NCBI RefSeq assembly: GCF_000403355.2 | Contig: NZ_KE159646.1 | Coordinates: forward strand, 1,017,226 to 1,081,225 | Reading direction: 5' to 3' | Source: Adlercreutzia caecimuris B7 | Lineage (GTDB): Bacteria > Actinomycetota > Coriobacteriia > Coriobacteriales > Eggerthellaceae | DNA length: 64,000 nt | Part shown: piece after piece, positions 20,351-30,971 of the stretch | How the letters are laid out: every line of letters starts with the position of its first letter | How positions within the stretch are numbered: the first letter of the stretch is position 1 | Made by a program: the position numbers and the translations under genes | Notes under the pieces: generated by a model | The model's input: only the letters and a program-made list of their open reading frames with translations | The model's database searches: none | Told to the model about the DNA's origin: nothing

Positions 20351-21483
20351 TTACTCGAACAGCACCAGGTCGTCGCGGTGGATGACCGACCGGTCAACGA
20401 GCGGCGACAGGATGCCGTTGGCCGCCAGCTCTTCGCGGGTCTTGCCGCAGGCCAGCGCTATCAGATCGCTGCCGGCGGTCACACGCCCCCGGGCGAACAC
20501 ATGACCGGTGGCATCGGCCACGTCCACGATGCCGTCGGCGTCGAAGCGGCCCCGCACCTCGGCGATACCCACCGACAGCAGCGACTTGCCACGTTCCACG
20601 AGGGCCACGCGGGCCCCCTCGTCCACCACGAGCGTGCCGTGGACGGCATCGCCCAGGGCGATCCACAGCTTCTTCGGCGTGATCTCGTGGGGGCGCTCCG
20701 GGGCCGTGAACAGCGTGCCCACCGGCATCCCGGCCGCCGCATCCACCACGCAATCGGAGCGGCGCCCCTGGCAGATGACCATGGGAATGCCCGCGGCCAT
20801 GAGCACCCGGGCCGCCTTGATCTTCGTGATCATGCCGCCGGAACCCACCCCCGACACCGCCCCGCCAGCTGCAGCCAGAATCTCACGGCCCACTCGATCA
20901 ACCTGAGGTATCAGCTCGGCCGCCGGATCGATGAGCGGATTGGCTGTGTACAGTCCGTCGATGTCCGACAGAATGACCATGAGATCGGCATCGATCAGGC
21001 AGGCTACGAGCGCAGCCAGCGTATCGTTGTCGCCGAAGCGGATCTGTTCCACGCTCACCGTGTCGTTCTCGTTCACGATGGGCACCACCGCAAGTTCCAG
21101 CAAGCGGTTCAAGGTGTCGCGCGCATGCAGGTAGGCCGAGCGGTCGGCGGTATCGCGCCGGGTGAGCAGCACCACGCTCGTAAGCATGTCCCGCGCGCCG
21201 AAGGCCTCGGCGTAGGCCGTGGACAGGGCGCTCTGCCCCACCGAGGCCGCCGCCTGCAGGCTCGGCATATCGGTCGGCCGCTTGGCGATGCCGAGGGCCT
21301 CCAGACCGCAGGCGATAGCCGCCGAGGTGACGACGACCACATCCCAGCCGGCCGCGCGCACCCGCGCGATCTGATCGGCCAGATCAGCCAGAAATCCATA
21401 GTCGATAGAGCTCTCCGAGGTGGTCAGCGTGGCCGAGCCGATTTTCACCACCAGGCGCTTGCGCGTCCGTCCGCGCCCCGCCA

Positions 21484-21484
<1 letters not shown>
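20351..21484 (-). CDS. proB: Glutamate 5-kinase
   Basis: 377 aa first enzyme of proline synthesis, phosphorylating glutamate. Residues 1-260 are the amino-acid kinase fold (RLVVKIGSATLTTSESS, PIVNENDTVSVEQIRFGDND, GVGSGGMITKIKAARVLMAA); a C-terminal PUA domain lies at about 280-355. The family is feedback-inhibited by proline. Its ATG overlaps the obg stop as TAATG, so the two are translationally coupled. The hairpin element B separates it from proA. Confidence 0.96.
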
Positions 21485-22893
<1,409 letters not shown>

Positions 22894-22917
22894 TTAGAGA
22901 CAAGCTGTGCAAACTAT

Positions 22918-22949
22918 ACAACAATGCCCCCTGGGAATGCAGGGGGCAT
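22918..22949 (-). terminator. Hairpin between rpmA and obg
   Basis: Ten-bp perfect stem (22924-22933 with 22940-22949), 6-nt loop, followed on the minus strand by TTGTTGTATAG. A TATAGT just after it could serve as the -10 of a separate obg promoter. Confidence 0.7.
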
Positions 22950-22992
22950 CGGGTGAGCGCTTGATGTTACGCAGTCGTTGAAACTAGAGCGT

Positions 22993-23253
22993 TTAGGCGG
23001 TCTGCTCGGCGGGGATCACGTGGATCTTGCGCTTGACGCCGCGCGTGAACTTCAGAGTGCCGTCGCAGAGGGCGAACAGGGTGTCGTCCTTGCCGCGGCC
23101 CACGTTCTCACCGGGATGGAACTTCGTGCCGCGCTGACGCACGATGATGTTGCCAGTGCGAACGCGCTCGCCGGCGAACTTCTTCACGCCGAGTCGCTGT
23201 GCGTGGGAATCACGACCGTTACGGGTAGAGCCCAAGCCTTTCTTGTGTGCCAT
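22993..23253 (-). CDS. rpmA: 50S ribosomal protein L27
   Basis: 86 aa. It starts [20 protein letters not shown] and keeps the [21 protein letters not shown] core of bL27. The N-terminus has no cleavable firmicute-type extension. It lies 21 bp after rplU. Confidence 0.98.
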   Translation of the reverse strand: MAHKKGLGSTRNGRDSHAQRLGVKKFAGERVRTGNIIVRQRGTKFHPGENVGRGKDDTLFALCDGTLKFTRGVKRKIHVIPAEQTA

Positions 23254-23274
23254 GAGATGTTCCTCCTAACCCGT

Positions 23275-23595
23275 TTACTCGGCCTTGGCCGTTCCGACGG
23301 ATTCGATCTTCACGCGAGTCAGGTTCTGACGATGACCGCGCAGCTTCTTGTAGTTCTTGCGCTTCTTGAACTTGAAGACCAACTGCTTGTCGCCCTTGAA
23401 CTGCTCAAGGACGGTGGCCACGACCTTGGTCTTGGCGGCCTTGGCCGGATCGGCCTCCACCTTGTCGCCGTCCACGACGCAGATGGCCTCGAGCTCCACC
23501 TTGTCGCCGGGCTCCACGTCGAGCTTCTCGATGTTGATCTTGTCTCCGGGGGCGACCTTGTACTGCTTGCCGCCCGTCTTCACGATTGCGTACAT
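23275..23595 (-). CDS. rplU: 50S ribosomal protein L21
   Basis: 106 aa bL21. It starts MYAIVKTGGKQYKVAPGDKI and ends with the basic HRQNLTRVKIESVG segment. It is the first gene of the L21-L27-Obg cluster, directly behind a strong promoter. Confidence 0.98.
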   Translation of the reverse strand: MYAIVKTGGKQYKVAPGDKINIEKLDVEPGDKVELEAICVVDGDKVEADPAKAAKTKVVATVLEQFKGDKQLVFKFKKRKNYKKLRGHRQNLTRVKIESVGTAKAE

Positions 23596-23633
23596 GTAAG
23601 TTTCTCCTTGAATGTGACTAAACGCAAGGCGAT

Positions 23634-23662
23634 ATCTTACCAGCGTGACCCACCCGCGTCAA
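23634..23662 (-). promoter_or_regulatory. rplU promoter
   Basis: Minus strand TTGACG (23657-23662), 17-bp spacer, TAAGAT (23634-23639), about 40 bp before the rplU ATG. A near-consensus vegetative promoter. Confidence 0.75.
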
Positions 23663-23805
23663 TGATTTTCTTCCCCAATTTCCCACCGTTCACCGACGCT
23701 CTACATATATACGAGTCCCGGCGAAAGGCAGGGCGCCCGGTTGCCCGGACGCCCCGTAAGGAAGGATGACAGCCGGCAGGCTGTTATCGCTTTGCTGCGC
23801 CCATC

Positions 23806-25413
23806 CTAGGCCGCGCCGGGCAGGATGAGCATGGCGGCAGTCAGGATGACCATGCAGACCACACCGAGCACCACGAACAGCTTCGCGCCGAACTTGAGCC
23901 AGGTGGAGTACTCGATCTTGGCCAGGGCCAGGCCGCCCATGATGGCGCCGGAGGTGGGCGTGAACAGGTTCACGAGACCGTTGCCGGCGGAGTAGATCAT
24001 GACCATGGTCTCGACCGAGAAGTTCAGCTGGTGGGCCAGGCCGCCCATGATCGGGATGGACACCGTGGCCATGCCCGAGGAGGACGGGATGAGGAACGAC
24101 AACACCACGTACAGCAGGAAGGACAACGGCGCGAAGATGATGGCCGACATGCCGTTCAAAGCCGCGGCGGCGTTGTTCAGGATCCACATGTCCAGGCCGG
24201 TGGAGGCCATGAGCACGGTGATGGAGCGGGCCAGGGCGATGATGAGCACGACCGACATCATGTCGGCGGCGCCGTTGATGAAGGCCTTCACGAAGCGGCT
24301 CTCGGACACGCCGCCGATGACGCCGATGATGAGGGCCATCAGCAGGAACCAGGTGGAGGCCTCGTCGAAGTACCAGCCGCCCAGCGGCACGCCCGTGAGG
24401 AACGAGGACCACGCGGGCTGTACGGTCTCCTCGGAGACCGAGGTGGCCTCAACAGGCTCGGCGATGGTGGTCACCGTGGCGCCGTCGTTGGCATCGTCGA
24501 TGGCGGTGGTGATCTCCTCGCCGGTCATCGTGGTGGTCACCTCTTCGGTCACCTGGCCAGCCTCGAAGATATCCACGCCCAGATCGGTCCAGGGGATGAA
24601 GGACACGATCATGATGACGAAGGTCAGCGCGAAGACCACGAGCGCGCCCTTCTGGCGGCCGGTCATCTTCGGGGTCGCGGCGGCCTGGCCGTCTGCGGCC
24701 TCGGCCTCGGACTCCTTCATGCCCCACTCGTTCATCATATCCTGCTGCTCCTGCAGAGACAGGAAGGTGGAGCCCTTATCGTTCATGACCTTCTTCGCGT
24801 AGCGCATCACGAACACGATGGAGATGGCCAGGGTCACGATCCAGAGGATGGCGCCCAGCGCGATGATGATGGCCTGGTTCACGGCGATGCCCACGCCCGA
24901 CAGGGCGTCGACGGCCACGCCCACGGCGAACGGGTTCACCGTGGAGCCCAGCACGCCGCAGCCGGCGCCGAGGAGCACCACGGCCGCGCCGGTGAGGCTG
25001 TCGAAGCCCGCGGCTACCATGGTGGCGGCCAAGAGCAGGTAGAAGGGCACCGTCTCCTCGCACATGCCGTAGGTGGTGCCGCCGATGGAGAAGATGATCA
25101 TGAGGATCGGGATGAGCACGAGCTCGTTGCCCTTGAGCTTGTGCACCAGCGCCGCGATGCCGGCGTCGAGCGCGCCGGTCTCGGTGATGATGCCCAAAAA
25201 GCCGCCGAGGATCATGACGAACAGGCACACGCCGATGGCGTCCTGGAAGCCGAACACCGGGGCGGTGAGCACGCCGGAAAGCGTCGCGCCCTCCACACCC
25301 TCAACGCCCATTGCGCCCATGATGACGGTCACGATGGCGAGCACCACGAGGATGATCAGCAAAATAGTGAACGAAGAGAGGCTCGCGCGCTTCTTCTTCT
25401 TTGTCTCTGCCAT
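23806..25413 (-). CDS. YfcC/DcuC-family transporter, likely arginine-ornithine exchanger
   Basis: 535 aa with about 12 membrane segments. LFVMILGGFLGIITETGALD, the TTYGMCEETVPFY segment and ASTGLDMWILN are characteristic of the YfcC/C4-dicarboxylate-carrier-like superfamily. A hydrophilic region between helices in the middle (about 305-370) is rich in Thr, Glu and Val and looks like an unusually long loop. ATG 25413 (MAETKKKKRASL) has AAGGAG 6 nt upstream. The gene follows arcA, so an arginine uptake or arginine/ornithine exchange role is the natural inference; the family also contains dicarboxylate carriers. Confidence 0.85.
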   Translation of the reverse strand: MAETKKKKRASLSSFTILLIILVVLAIVTVIMGAMGVEGVEGATLSGVLTAPVFGFQDAIGVCLFVMILGGFLGIITETGALDAGIAALVHKLKGNELVLIPILMIIFSIGGTTYGMCEETVPFYLLLAATMVAAGFDSLTGAAVVLLGAGCGVLGSTVNPFAVGVAVDALSGVGIAVNQAIIIALGAILWIVTLAISIVFVMRYAKKVMNDKGSTFLSLQEQQDMMNEWGMKESEAEAADGQAAATPKMTGRQKGALVVFALTFVIMIVSFIPWTDLGVDIFEAGQVTEEVTTTMTGEEITTAIDDANDGATVTTIAEPVEATSVSEETVQPAWSSFLTGVPLGGWYFDEASTWFLLMALIIGVIGGVSESRFVKAFINGAADMMSVVLIIALARSITVLMASTGLDMWILNNAAAALNGMSAIIFAPLSFLLYVVLSFLIPSSSGMATVSIPIMGGLAHQLNFSVETMVMIYSAGNGLVNLFTPTSGAIMGGLALAKIEYSTWLKFGAKLFVVLGVVCMVILTAAMLILPGAA

Positions 25414-25481
25414 GAGATTCTCCTTATGGGAGTGGCGGCCGACCCCTCCCCGAATGCGACCGCCCGATGAATATTGCAAGG

Positions 25482-25505
25482 GGCGGGACGCGCACGCGCC
25501 CCGCC
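25482..25505 (-). terminator. Stem-loop between arcA and the transporter gene
   Basis: GGCGGG..CCCGCC palindrome, 24 nt long, 21 bp after the arcA stop and followed on the minus strand by CCTTGCAATATT without a T-run. More likely a processing or attenuation hairpin than a full terminator. Confidence 0.45.
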
Positions 25506-25526
25506 GTCAGCTCCGGAATGCGATCC

Positions 25527-26750
25527 CTACAGGGCCTCGCGCCAGGCCGGCATGGACATGCAGCGCGGGCCGCCGCGGCCGCGGGAGAGCTCCGCGGACG
25601 GCATGACCAGGCAGTTGATGCCGTTCTTGTAGAGCACGTCGTTGGTGACGTTGTTGCGCTGGTAGACCACCACGGTGCCGGGACGGACGCACAGCGTGTT
25701 GGAGCCGTCGTTCCACTGCTCGCGCTCCGCGGCGATGCGGTCGCCGCCGCCGCAGGGGATGAGCTGCACGGGCTGGCCGACGTACTCGGTCAGGATGGAC
25801 TCCAGGTCCTCGTCGCGCTCGCGGATCTTGGTGCCGCCCTTGCCGTCGGGGGTAATCTCGAAGACCGTCAGCGGGCCCATGATGCCGGGGTGGATGGTGA
25901 ACTTGTCGTAGTCGATCTGGGTGAACACCGTGTCCAGGTGCATGAAGGCGCGGGACACCGGGATGTTGAAGGCCAGGATGGTGTCGATGGTGGACGTCTC
26001 ATCGCTGAACACGTTGTGGGCCAGCTGGTCGATGGCGTCGGGCTCGGTGCGCTGGGAGATGCCGATGGCCAGCACGTGGTCGTTGATGTTCAGCACGTCG
26101 CCGCCCTCGACGTGGAAGGTGTTCTCGCGGCTGTAGTACTGCGGCACGTCCTTGAAGTCGGGGTGGTAGTTGAAGATGTAGGAGCCGTAGATGGTCTCGC
26201 GGTTACGGGTGGTGCTGTACATGCGGTTGATGCCCACGCCGTTGCCGATCATGTTGAACGGGTCACGGGTGAAGTAGAGGTTCGGCATCGGCGCGCACAC
26301 GAGCTTGGTGCGGTCGGACACCATGTCCACGAGCAGGTTGGTGTGCTGCTGCGGGAGCTCCTGGAGGTTGATGCCCGCCATGGTCTTCATGACCATGTCC
26401 TTGGTGCCGGCGTACTCGGAATTGATGTAGTCCTTGATGATGTCGGTGTACAGGTCGGTGCGGATGCCGGCCTCGTAGATCCACTGGTTCAGGAACTGCT
26501 CGCGCAGGGCCGGGTCGGTGTCGAGCGCCTCGGCCATGAGGTCCTCGAGGTAGACGACCTCCACGCCCTCGTTGCGCAGGATGTCGGCGAACGCGTCGTG
26601 CTCGGCCTGGGCAACTTCCAAGAACGGGATGTCGTCGAACAGCAGCTCCTCCAGGGTGTTCGGGGTGAGGTTGAGAAGCTCATTGCCCGGGCGATGGAGG
26701 ATAACCTTCTTGAGGTTGCCGATCTCGCTCTTGACGTTTACTCCTTGCAT
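25527..26750 (-). CDS. arcA: Arginine deiminase
   Basis: 407 aa. It converts arginine to citrulline and ammonia, the first step of the ATP-yielding arginine deiminase pathway. NLYFTRDPF, the histidine region ENTFHVEGGDVL, HLDTVFTQID and the C-terminal catalytic cysteine in GRGGPRCMSMP are all present. Start ATG 26750 (MQGVNVKSEIGNLKKV) follows GGAGA and matches the family start. No arcB or arcC lies in this window, so the later enzymes must be elsewhere. A long AT-rich control region separates it from the divergent LuxR-type regulator. Confidence 0.97.
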   Translation of the reverse strand: MQGVNVKSEIGNLKKVILHRPGNELLNLTPNTLEELLFDDIPFLEVAQAEHDAFADILRNEGVEVVYLEDLMAEALDTDPALREQFLNQWIYEAGIRTDLYTDIIKDYINSEYAGTKDMVMKTMAGINLQELPQQHTNLLVDMVSDRTKLVCAPMPNLYFTRDPFNMIGNGVGINRMYSTTRNRETIYGSYIFNYHPDFKDVPQYYSRENTFHVEGGDVLNINDHVLAIGISQRTEPDAIDQLAHNVFSDETSTIDTILAFNIPVSRAFMHLDTVFTQIDYDKFTIHPGIMGPLTVFEITPDGKGGTKIRERDEDLESILTEYVGQPVQLIPCGGGDRIAAEREQWNDGSNTLCVRPGTVVVYQRNNVTNDVLYKNGINCLVMPSAELSRGRGGPRCMSMPAWREAL

Positions 26751-27141
26751 GTGACTCTCCGATCTGGCGCAGGCGCGCCTGTCGATGTGCCGGCTGCCGT
26801 GGTTTCCCTCCACGGCCATCGCTTCCTTGGCGATGCTTGGTGAGACCAATGTGCAGGAAAGTCAGGGTTTGCGAAAGGTCTAAACCAGGTGTAGGGCCAC
26901 GTGTATGTTGCGCCTATGCATGAAACTGTCTCCCTACAACCTTCATAAACCCCAGTTCAAATATACATTTTTACTTCACAGAGTTTTGACATGCCGTCAG
27001 CATATTGAGCACTGTTACCTTTCTGTTGACTACTCTGATCAAAATTCTGAAGCTCGGGATGATTCTAAGACGCACCGGCGCGTTGGTATATAATGAAGGT
27101 CGTAGCTCAACATCTGCACGCTGGCTGGAACGAGGGGGCTC
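26751..27141. promoter_or_regulatory. AT-rich divergent control region, arcA / luxR-type gene
   Basis: 391 bp between divergent starts, visibly more AT-rich than the surroundings from about 26870 to 27095. A plus-strand TATAAT at 27089-27094 fits the LuxR gene, though no good -35 is seen. A 13-bp interrupted palindrome TGAC-5-GTCA lies at 26987-26999. No ORF with a credible product. Confidence 0.5.
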
Positions 27142-28107
27142 ATGGGGCTTGTCATCTTCTACGAAACGTTGCTGGTCATCTTGGTCTCGGTGCTCACGGC
27201 GGCGGTCTGTCTCTCATCGTATTTGGTGACACGACGCCGCACCATGCTCTTCGCCTGCGCCGCCTTCCTCTTCTACTTCCTCGATGTGGCCTCCATCCTG
27301 CAAGACGACTACGCCGCCCGCGCCCTCGGGCCCGACCTGTCCCCCGAGTACCTCTTCTTCCGCTCCATTTACACCCTCGTCACCGGGGCAGGCTTCCTCG
27401 GCGCCTTCTGGCTCATGGTCTGCGAGTACATCGGGGAGCGAAACCGCACGGTGCGCATAGCCCCCATCGCGGTGTTCTGCATCGTCTCCTTCGTGCTGCT
27501 GCTCATCTCCGGCGAGAGCAAGGTGCTGCGCTTCTGCTTCTACAACTGCCGCGCCTGCCTCATGTTCTGGATCCTTCTCTACGGGGGCGTCTACTACCTG
27601 CGCACCCGCGACGAGGTAGAGCGCCAGCGGCTGGCCCGCTATCTCCCCCATTGCGTGGCCCTGGCGTTTCTAGGGCTGCTCATGATCTTCGAAGACGTCA
27701 TGTTCTTCCTCGTGCTGTCCTGCGACACCATCACGGTGGGGCCGTTCACCCTCACGGCCGAGCGCAACTACGCCGAGAACCTGCTCATGCTCATCTGCGC
27801 CGCCATGACCTGCCACTTCGCGTTGCGTCAGCTCGATATCCGCTCGCACACCTCCCCGGTGGTCGACGACACCAAGCGCTACCACCAGACCGCCGAGGAT
27901 CTGCTCATCTACGCCCGGCGCCACTCATTGACCGCCCGCGAGCAGGAGGTACTCGACTACATCCTGCGCGACCAGGACAACCAGAACATCGCCTCGGCCA
28001 TGTCGCTGGCCCCCTCCACGGTGAAGGTGCACGTGCACAACATCCTCCAGAAGACCGGCCATGGCAACCGCCAGGAGCTCATCCAGGATTTTTGGAAGAC
28101 AGTGTAG
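27142..28107 (+). CDS. Membrane-bound LuxR-family transcriptional regulator
   Basis: 321 aa, the only plus-strand gene. The N-terminal 230 residues contain about seven hydrophobic segments with short loops; the C-terminal 65 residues are a LuxR/GerE helix-turn-helix (SLTAREQEVLDYILRDQDNQ, then ASAMSLAPSTVKVHVHNI). Membrane LuxR proteins of this kind are abundant in Eggerthellaceae and usually act on neighbouring genes. Divergent placement from arcA suggests control of arginine catabolism by a membrane-sensed signal. ATG 27142 has GAGGGGG 4 nt upstream. Confidence 0.88.
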   Translation: MGLVIFYETLLVILVSVLTAAVCLSSYLVTRRRTMLFACAAFLFYFLDVASILQDDYAARALGPDLSPEYLFFRSIYTLVTGAGFLGAFWLMVCEYIGERNRTVRIAPIAVFCIVSFVLLLISGESKVLRFCFYNCRACLMFWILLYGGVYYLRTRDEVERQRLARYLPHCVALAFLGLLMIFEDVMFFLVLSCDTITVGPFTLTAERNYAENLLMLICAAMTCHFALRQLDIRSHTSPVVDDTKRYHQTAEDLLIYARRHSLTAREQEVLDYILRDQDNQNIASAMSLAPSTVKVHVHNILQKTGHGNRQELIQDFWKTV

Positions 28108-28140
28108 GGCCCCGCCCGGCGTTAAGGCAAGCGGAGCCTA

Positions 28141-30768
28141 TTAGTGCGCCTCGGCCCAGGTGGGGCCCCAGTTGACATCTACGAGCAGCGGCACACGCAG
28201 GTCGGCCACGCTCTCCATCACCTCGCGCACCATGGCCGAGAGGCGCTCCACTTCATCGGCAGGCACCGAGAAGTCCAGTTCGTCGTGGACCTGGATCATG
28301 AGCTGGGCCGCGAAGCCCTCGGCGAGCAGGCGGCGCTGAACCTCATTCATGGCCATCTTGATGATGTCGGCTGCGGTGCCCTGCATGGGATGGTTCATGG
28401 CCGTACGCTCGCCGAAGGAGCGTTGCTGGCGGTTCGTCGAACGCAGCTCGGGAATATGGCGCTTGCGGCCGAACATCGTTTCGGCGAAGCCGTTCTCCTT
28501 GGCCTCGCGCACAGTCTCGTCCAGGTAGGCGCGCACGCCCGGGTACACCTCGAAGTAGCGATCGATCATGTCCCTCGCCTCGGCCATGGGTATCTCCAAC
28601 GTCTGCGAGAGCCCAAAGGCCTGCTGGCCGTACACGATGCCGAAGTTCACCGCCTTGGCGCGGCTGCGCAGAGCCGGCGTCACATCCTCGGGAGCTACGC
28701 CGAACACGCGGGCGGCCGTGGAGGTGTGCAGGTCGGCCCCGGAGTTGAAGGCGGCCACCAAGTGCTCGTCGGCCGATAAGTGCGCGAGCAGCCTGAGCTC
28801 GATCTGCGAGTAGTCCGCCGACAGGAACAGCTCCCCTTCCCGCAAGGGCACAAAGCAACTGCGAATCTGGCGCCCGAAGTCGGTGCGCACGGGAATGTTC
28901 TGCAGGTTCGGGTCCGATGAGGACAGGCGCCCCGTCGTGGTCACCGTCTCGTTGAACTGGGTGTGCACGCGCCCGTCAGCCGCCCGCATGCGGGGCAGGG
29001 CGTCGATGTAGGTGTTCTTGATCTTCGAGAACTCCCGATAGCGCAGGACCAGATCGGGCAGCGGGTGAATGGCCGAGAGCTCCGTGAGCACCTTCGCGTC
29101 CGTGGAGTAACCGCGCTGGTTCTTCTTCTTGGCCGGCAGTTCCAGCACTTCGAAGAGGATGTGGGCCAGCTGCTTGGGCGAGCTCAGGTTGAAGGTCTCG
29201 CCGGCCAGTTCGTAGATCTGGGCCGTGAGGTCGTCCACCTCGGCCTGGGCTGCGCGCCCGAGCTCTTCCAGACGCGGCACGTCGATAGCAGCCCCCACCC
29301 GCTCCATGCAGGCGAGCACGCCCACCAGCGGCAGGTCGATGTCAGCGTAGGCCTCCCAGGTGCCATCCCTCCTCAGGGCCTCCTCCAAAAGACCTTGGAG
29401 CATGCGCGCCGCCGTGGCCCGCACGGCCGCGCGCTCGCCGTCGGTCTCAGCAGCGGGCAGCGTGGCCCCGGCCACCGACTCCATCAGGGAATCGTAGGTA
29501 TAGGCACTCGTGGAGGAGTTCAGCACATAGCCGGCCAGCCCCAGATCGAAACCGGCCATGGCGAGCACCTCCTCGTCGGTCACGCGGGCCGCCTCGGCGG
29601 TATCGACCGGATACACCCGGTGCACGTCGGCCTTCACATCCAAGGCGCAGAAGGTTCCCTCGCGTACGATGGACGCGAACAGATCGAGAGCACGCTCCCC
29701 CTCGGCCATCACCCGGGCCGAGCCCGTGACGAAGGCGGCCGTGGCGCCGTCGTTGAACAGCGACACCTGCTCGGGATCCACGAAGGCGACGCCGATGACC
29801 TCGCCGGCCGCGCAGGCGCGCTCGATCTCGGCGGCGCCGTCGGCCCCTTCCAAGGCAGGGGCCAAGGTGAATTCGATCTCGCGGGAGGGAGGCTCGGCGT
29901 CGATCATGGACAGCACCCGGGCCAGAGGGCTTGCCAGCTGGTACTTCCCGAAAGCCTCCTCCACATCGGCCGCATCGAAGGCCGGGAAGGCAGCGCCCTC
30001 CAGATCCAGGGGGAAGTCCAGGTCGCGCACGATGGTGGCTATCTCGCGCGACAGGAAGGCCATCTCGCGGCTGTTCTCCAGGTTCTCCCGCTGCTTGCCG
30101 CGCAGCTCGCCGATATGCTCGTAGATGCCCTCCATGGAGCCGTAGGCCTGCAGAAGCTTCGTGGCCGTCTTCGGGCCGATGCCGGGTACGCCGGGGATAT
30201 TGTCGGAGGAGTCGCCCATCAGCCCCAGGTAGTCGATGAACTGGGCCGGGGTCACGCCGTAGCGCTCCTCCACTTCGGCCGGGCCGTTCACGGTGATGTC
30301 GGTGATGCCCTTCTTGGTGGTCACGATACGGGTCAGATCGGTCGCCAGCTGGTAGGCGTCCTTGTCGCCGGTCACGAGCAGCGTCTCGAAGCCCAAGGCC
30401 TCATCCCGGGCGGCGATGGTGCCCAAGATGTCGTCGCCCTCCCAGCCCGGTACCTTCACCACGGGAACGGCCATGGCCGCCAAAAGCTCCTCCATAACGG
30501 GGAACTGCACGCGCAGGTCGTCGTCCATGGGAGGCCGCTGGGCCTTGTACTGCTCGAGGGCCTTAATGCGGTGCACCGGCTTGCCGGCATCGAAGGCGCA
30601 CACCACCGCATCGGGCTCGGCAATCTCGATGAACTTGCAGAACATGGAGAGGAAGCCGAACACGGCGTTGGTGGGAGTGCCGTCCTTGGCGGTCATGGGC
30701 GTCTGCACGGCATGGTAGGCGCGGTGCATCAGCGAGTTGCCATCGATGACGGCGATCTTCTTCGACAT
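28141..30768 (-). CDS. polA: DNA polymerase I
   Basis: 875 aa. The 5'-nuclease domain occupies about 1-290 (YLGLMGDSSDNIPGVPGIGP). The region equivalent to the 3'-5' proofreading exonuclease (about 300-465) lacks the DxE metal site (it reads IGVAFVDPEQVSLF), so proofreading is probably lost, as in several other bacteria. The polymerase domain keeps motif A SADYSQIELRLLAHLS, motif B RSRAKAVNFGIVYGQQAFG and motif C MIQVHDELDF. Convergent with the LuxR gene, with only 33 bp between stops. Confidence 0.97.
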   Translation of the reverse strand: MSKKIAVIDGNSLMHRAYHAVQTPMTAKDGTPTNAVFGFLSMFCKFIEIAEPDAVVCAFDAGKPVHRIKALEQYKAQRPPMDDDLRVQFPVMEELLAAMAVPVVKVPGWEGDDILGTIAARDEALGFETLLVTGDKDAYQLATDLTRIVTTKKGITDITVNGPAEVEERYGVTPAQFIDYLGLMGDSSDNIPGVPGIGPKTATKLLQAYGSMEGIYEHIGELRGKQRENLENSREMAFLSREIATIVRDLDFPLDLEGAAFPAFDAADVEEAFGKYQLASPLARVLSMIDAEPPSREIEFTLAPALEGADGAAEIERACAAGEVIGVAFVDPEQVSLFNDGATAAFVTGSARVMAEGERALDLFASIVREGTFCALDVKADVHRVYPVDTAEAARVTDEEVLAMAGFDLGLAGYVLNSSTSAYTYDSLMESVAGATLPAAETDGERAAVRATAARMLQGLLEEALRRDGTWEAYADIDLPLVGVLACMERVGAAIDVPRLEELGRAAQAEVDDLTAQIYELAGETFNLSSPKQLAHILFEVLELPAKKKNQRGYSTDAKVLTELSAIHPLPDLVLRYREFSKIKNTYIDALPRMRAADGRVHTQFNETVTTTGRLSSSDPNLQNIPVRTDFGRQIRSCFVPLREGELFLSADYSQIELRLLAHLSADEHLVAAFNSGADLHTSTAARVFGVAPEDVTPALRSRAKAVNFGIVYGQQAFGLSQTLEIPMAEARDMIDRYFEVYPGVRAYLDETVREAKENGFAETMFGRKRHIPELRSTNRQQRSFGERTAMNHPMQGTAADIIKMAMNEVQRRLLAEGFAAQLMIQVHDELDFSVPADEVERLSAMVREVMESVADLRVPLLVDVNWGPTWAEAH

Positions 30769-30818
30769 TCTGACTCCTTTGCGTCAATCGCAAGCGAACG
30801 AGCGGCTCATCGCCGGTC

Positions 30819-30928
30819 GGAACCGCCGGGTATTCCAATTCGCTCAGACAGTCCTCGCTTTGGAGAACAGCCCACCGGGCTGTTCTCGTCGCTGCGGAAC
30901 TCGCTCGGTTGGAACACCCGCCGTTTCC
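30819..30928 (-). repeat. Nested-hairpin intergenic element, copy C (upstream of polA)
   Basis: Outer arms 30819-30838 and 30909-30928: 17 of 20 match, and one mismatch (A/C) is G-U in minus-strand RNA. Inner arms 30863-30873 and 30877-30887: 11 perfect pairs with a 3-nt loop. Modules read TCGCTCAGACAGTCCTCGCT and GTCGCTGCGGAACTCGCTCG. It lies between the orphan response regulator and polA. Confidence 0.8.
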
Positions 30929-30971
30929 TCTACACCCTTACATTTTCGATATACCTTTCATGCGCTCGGCC

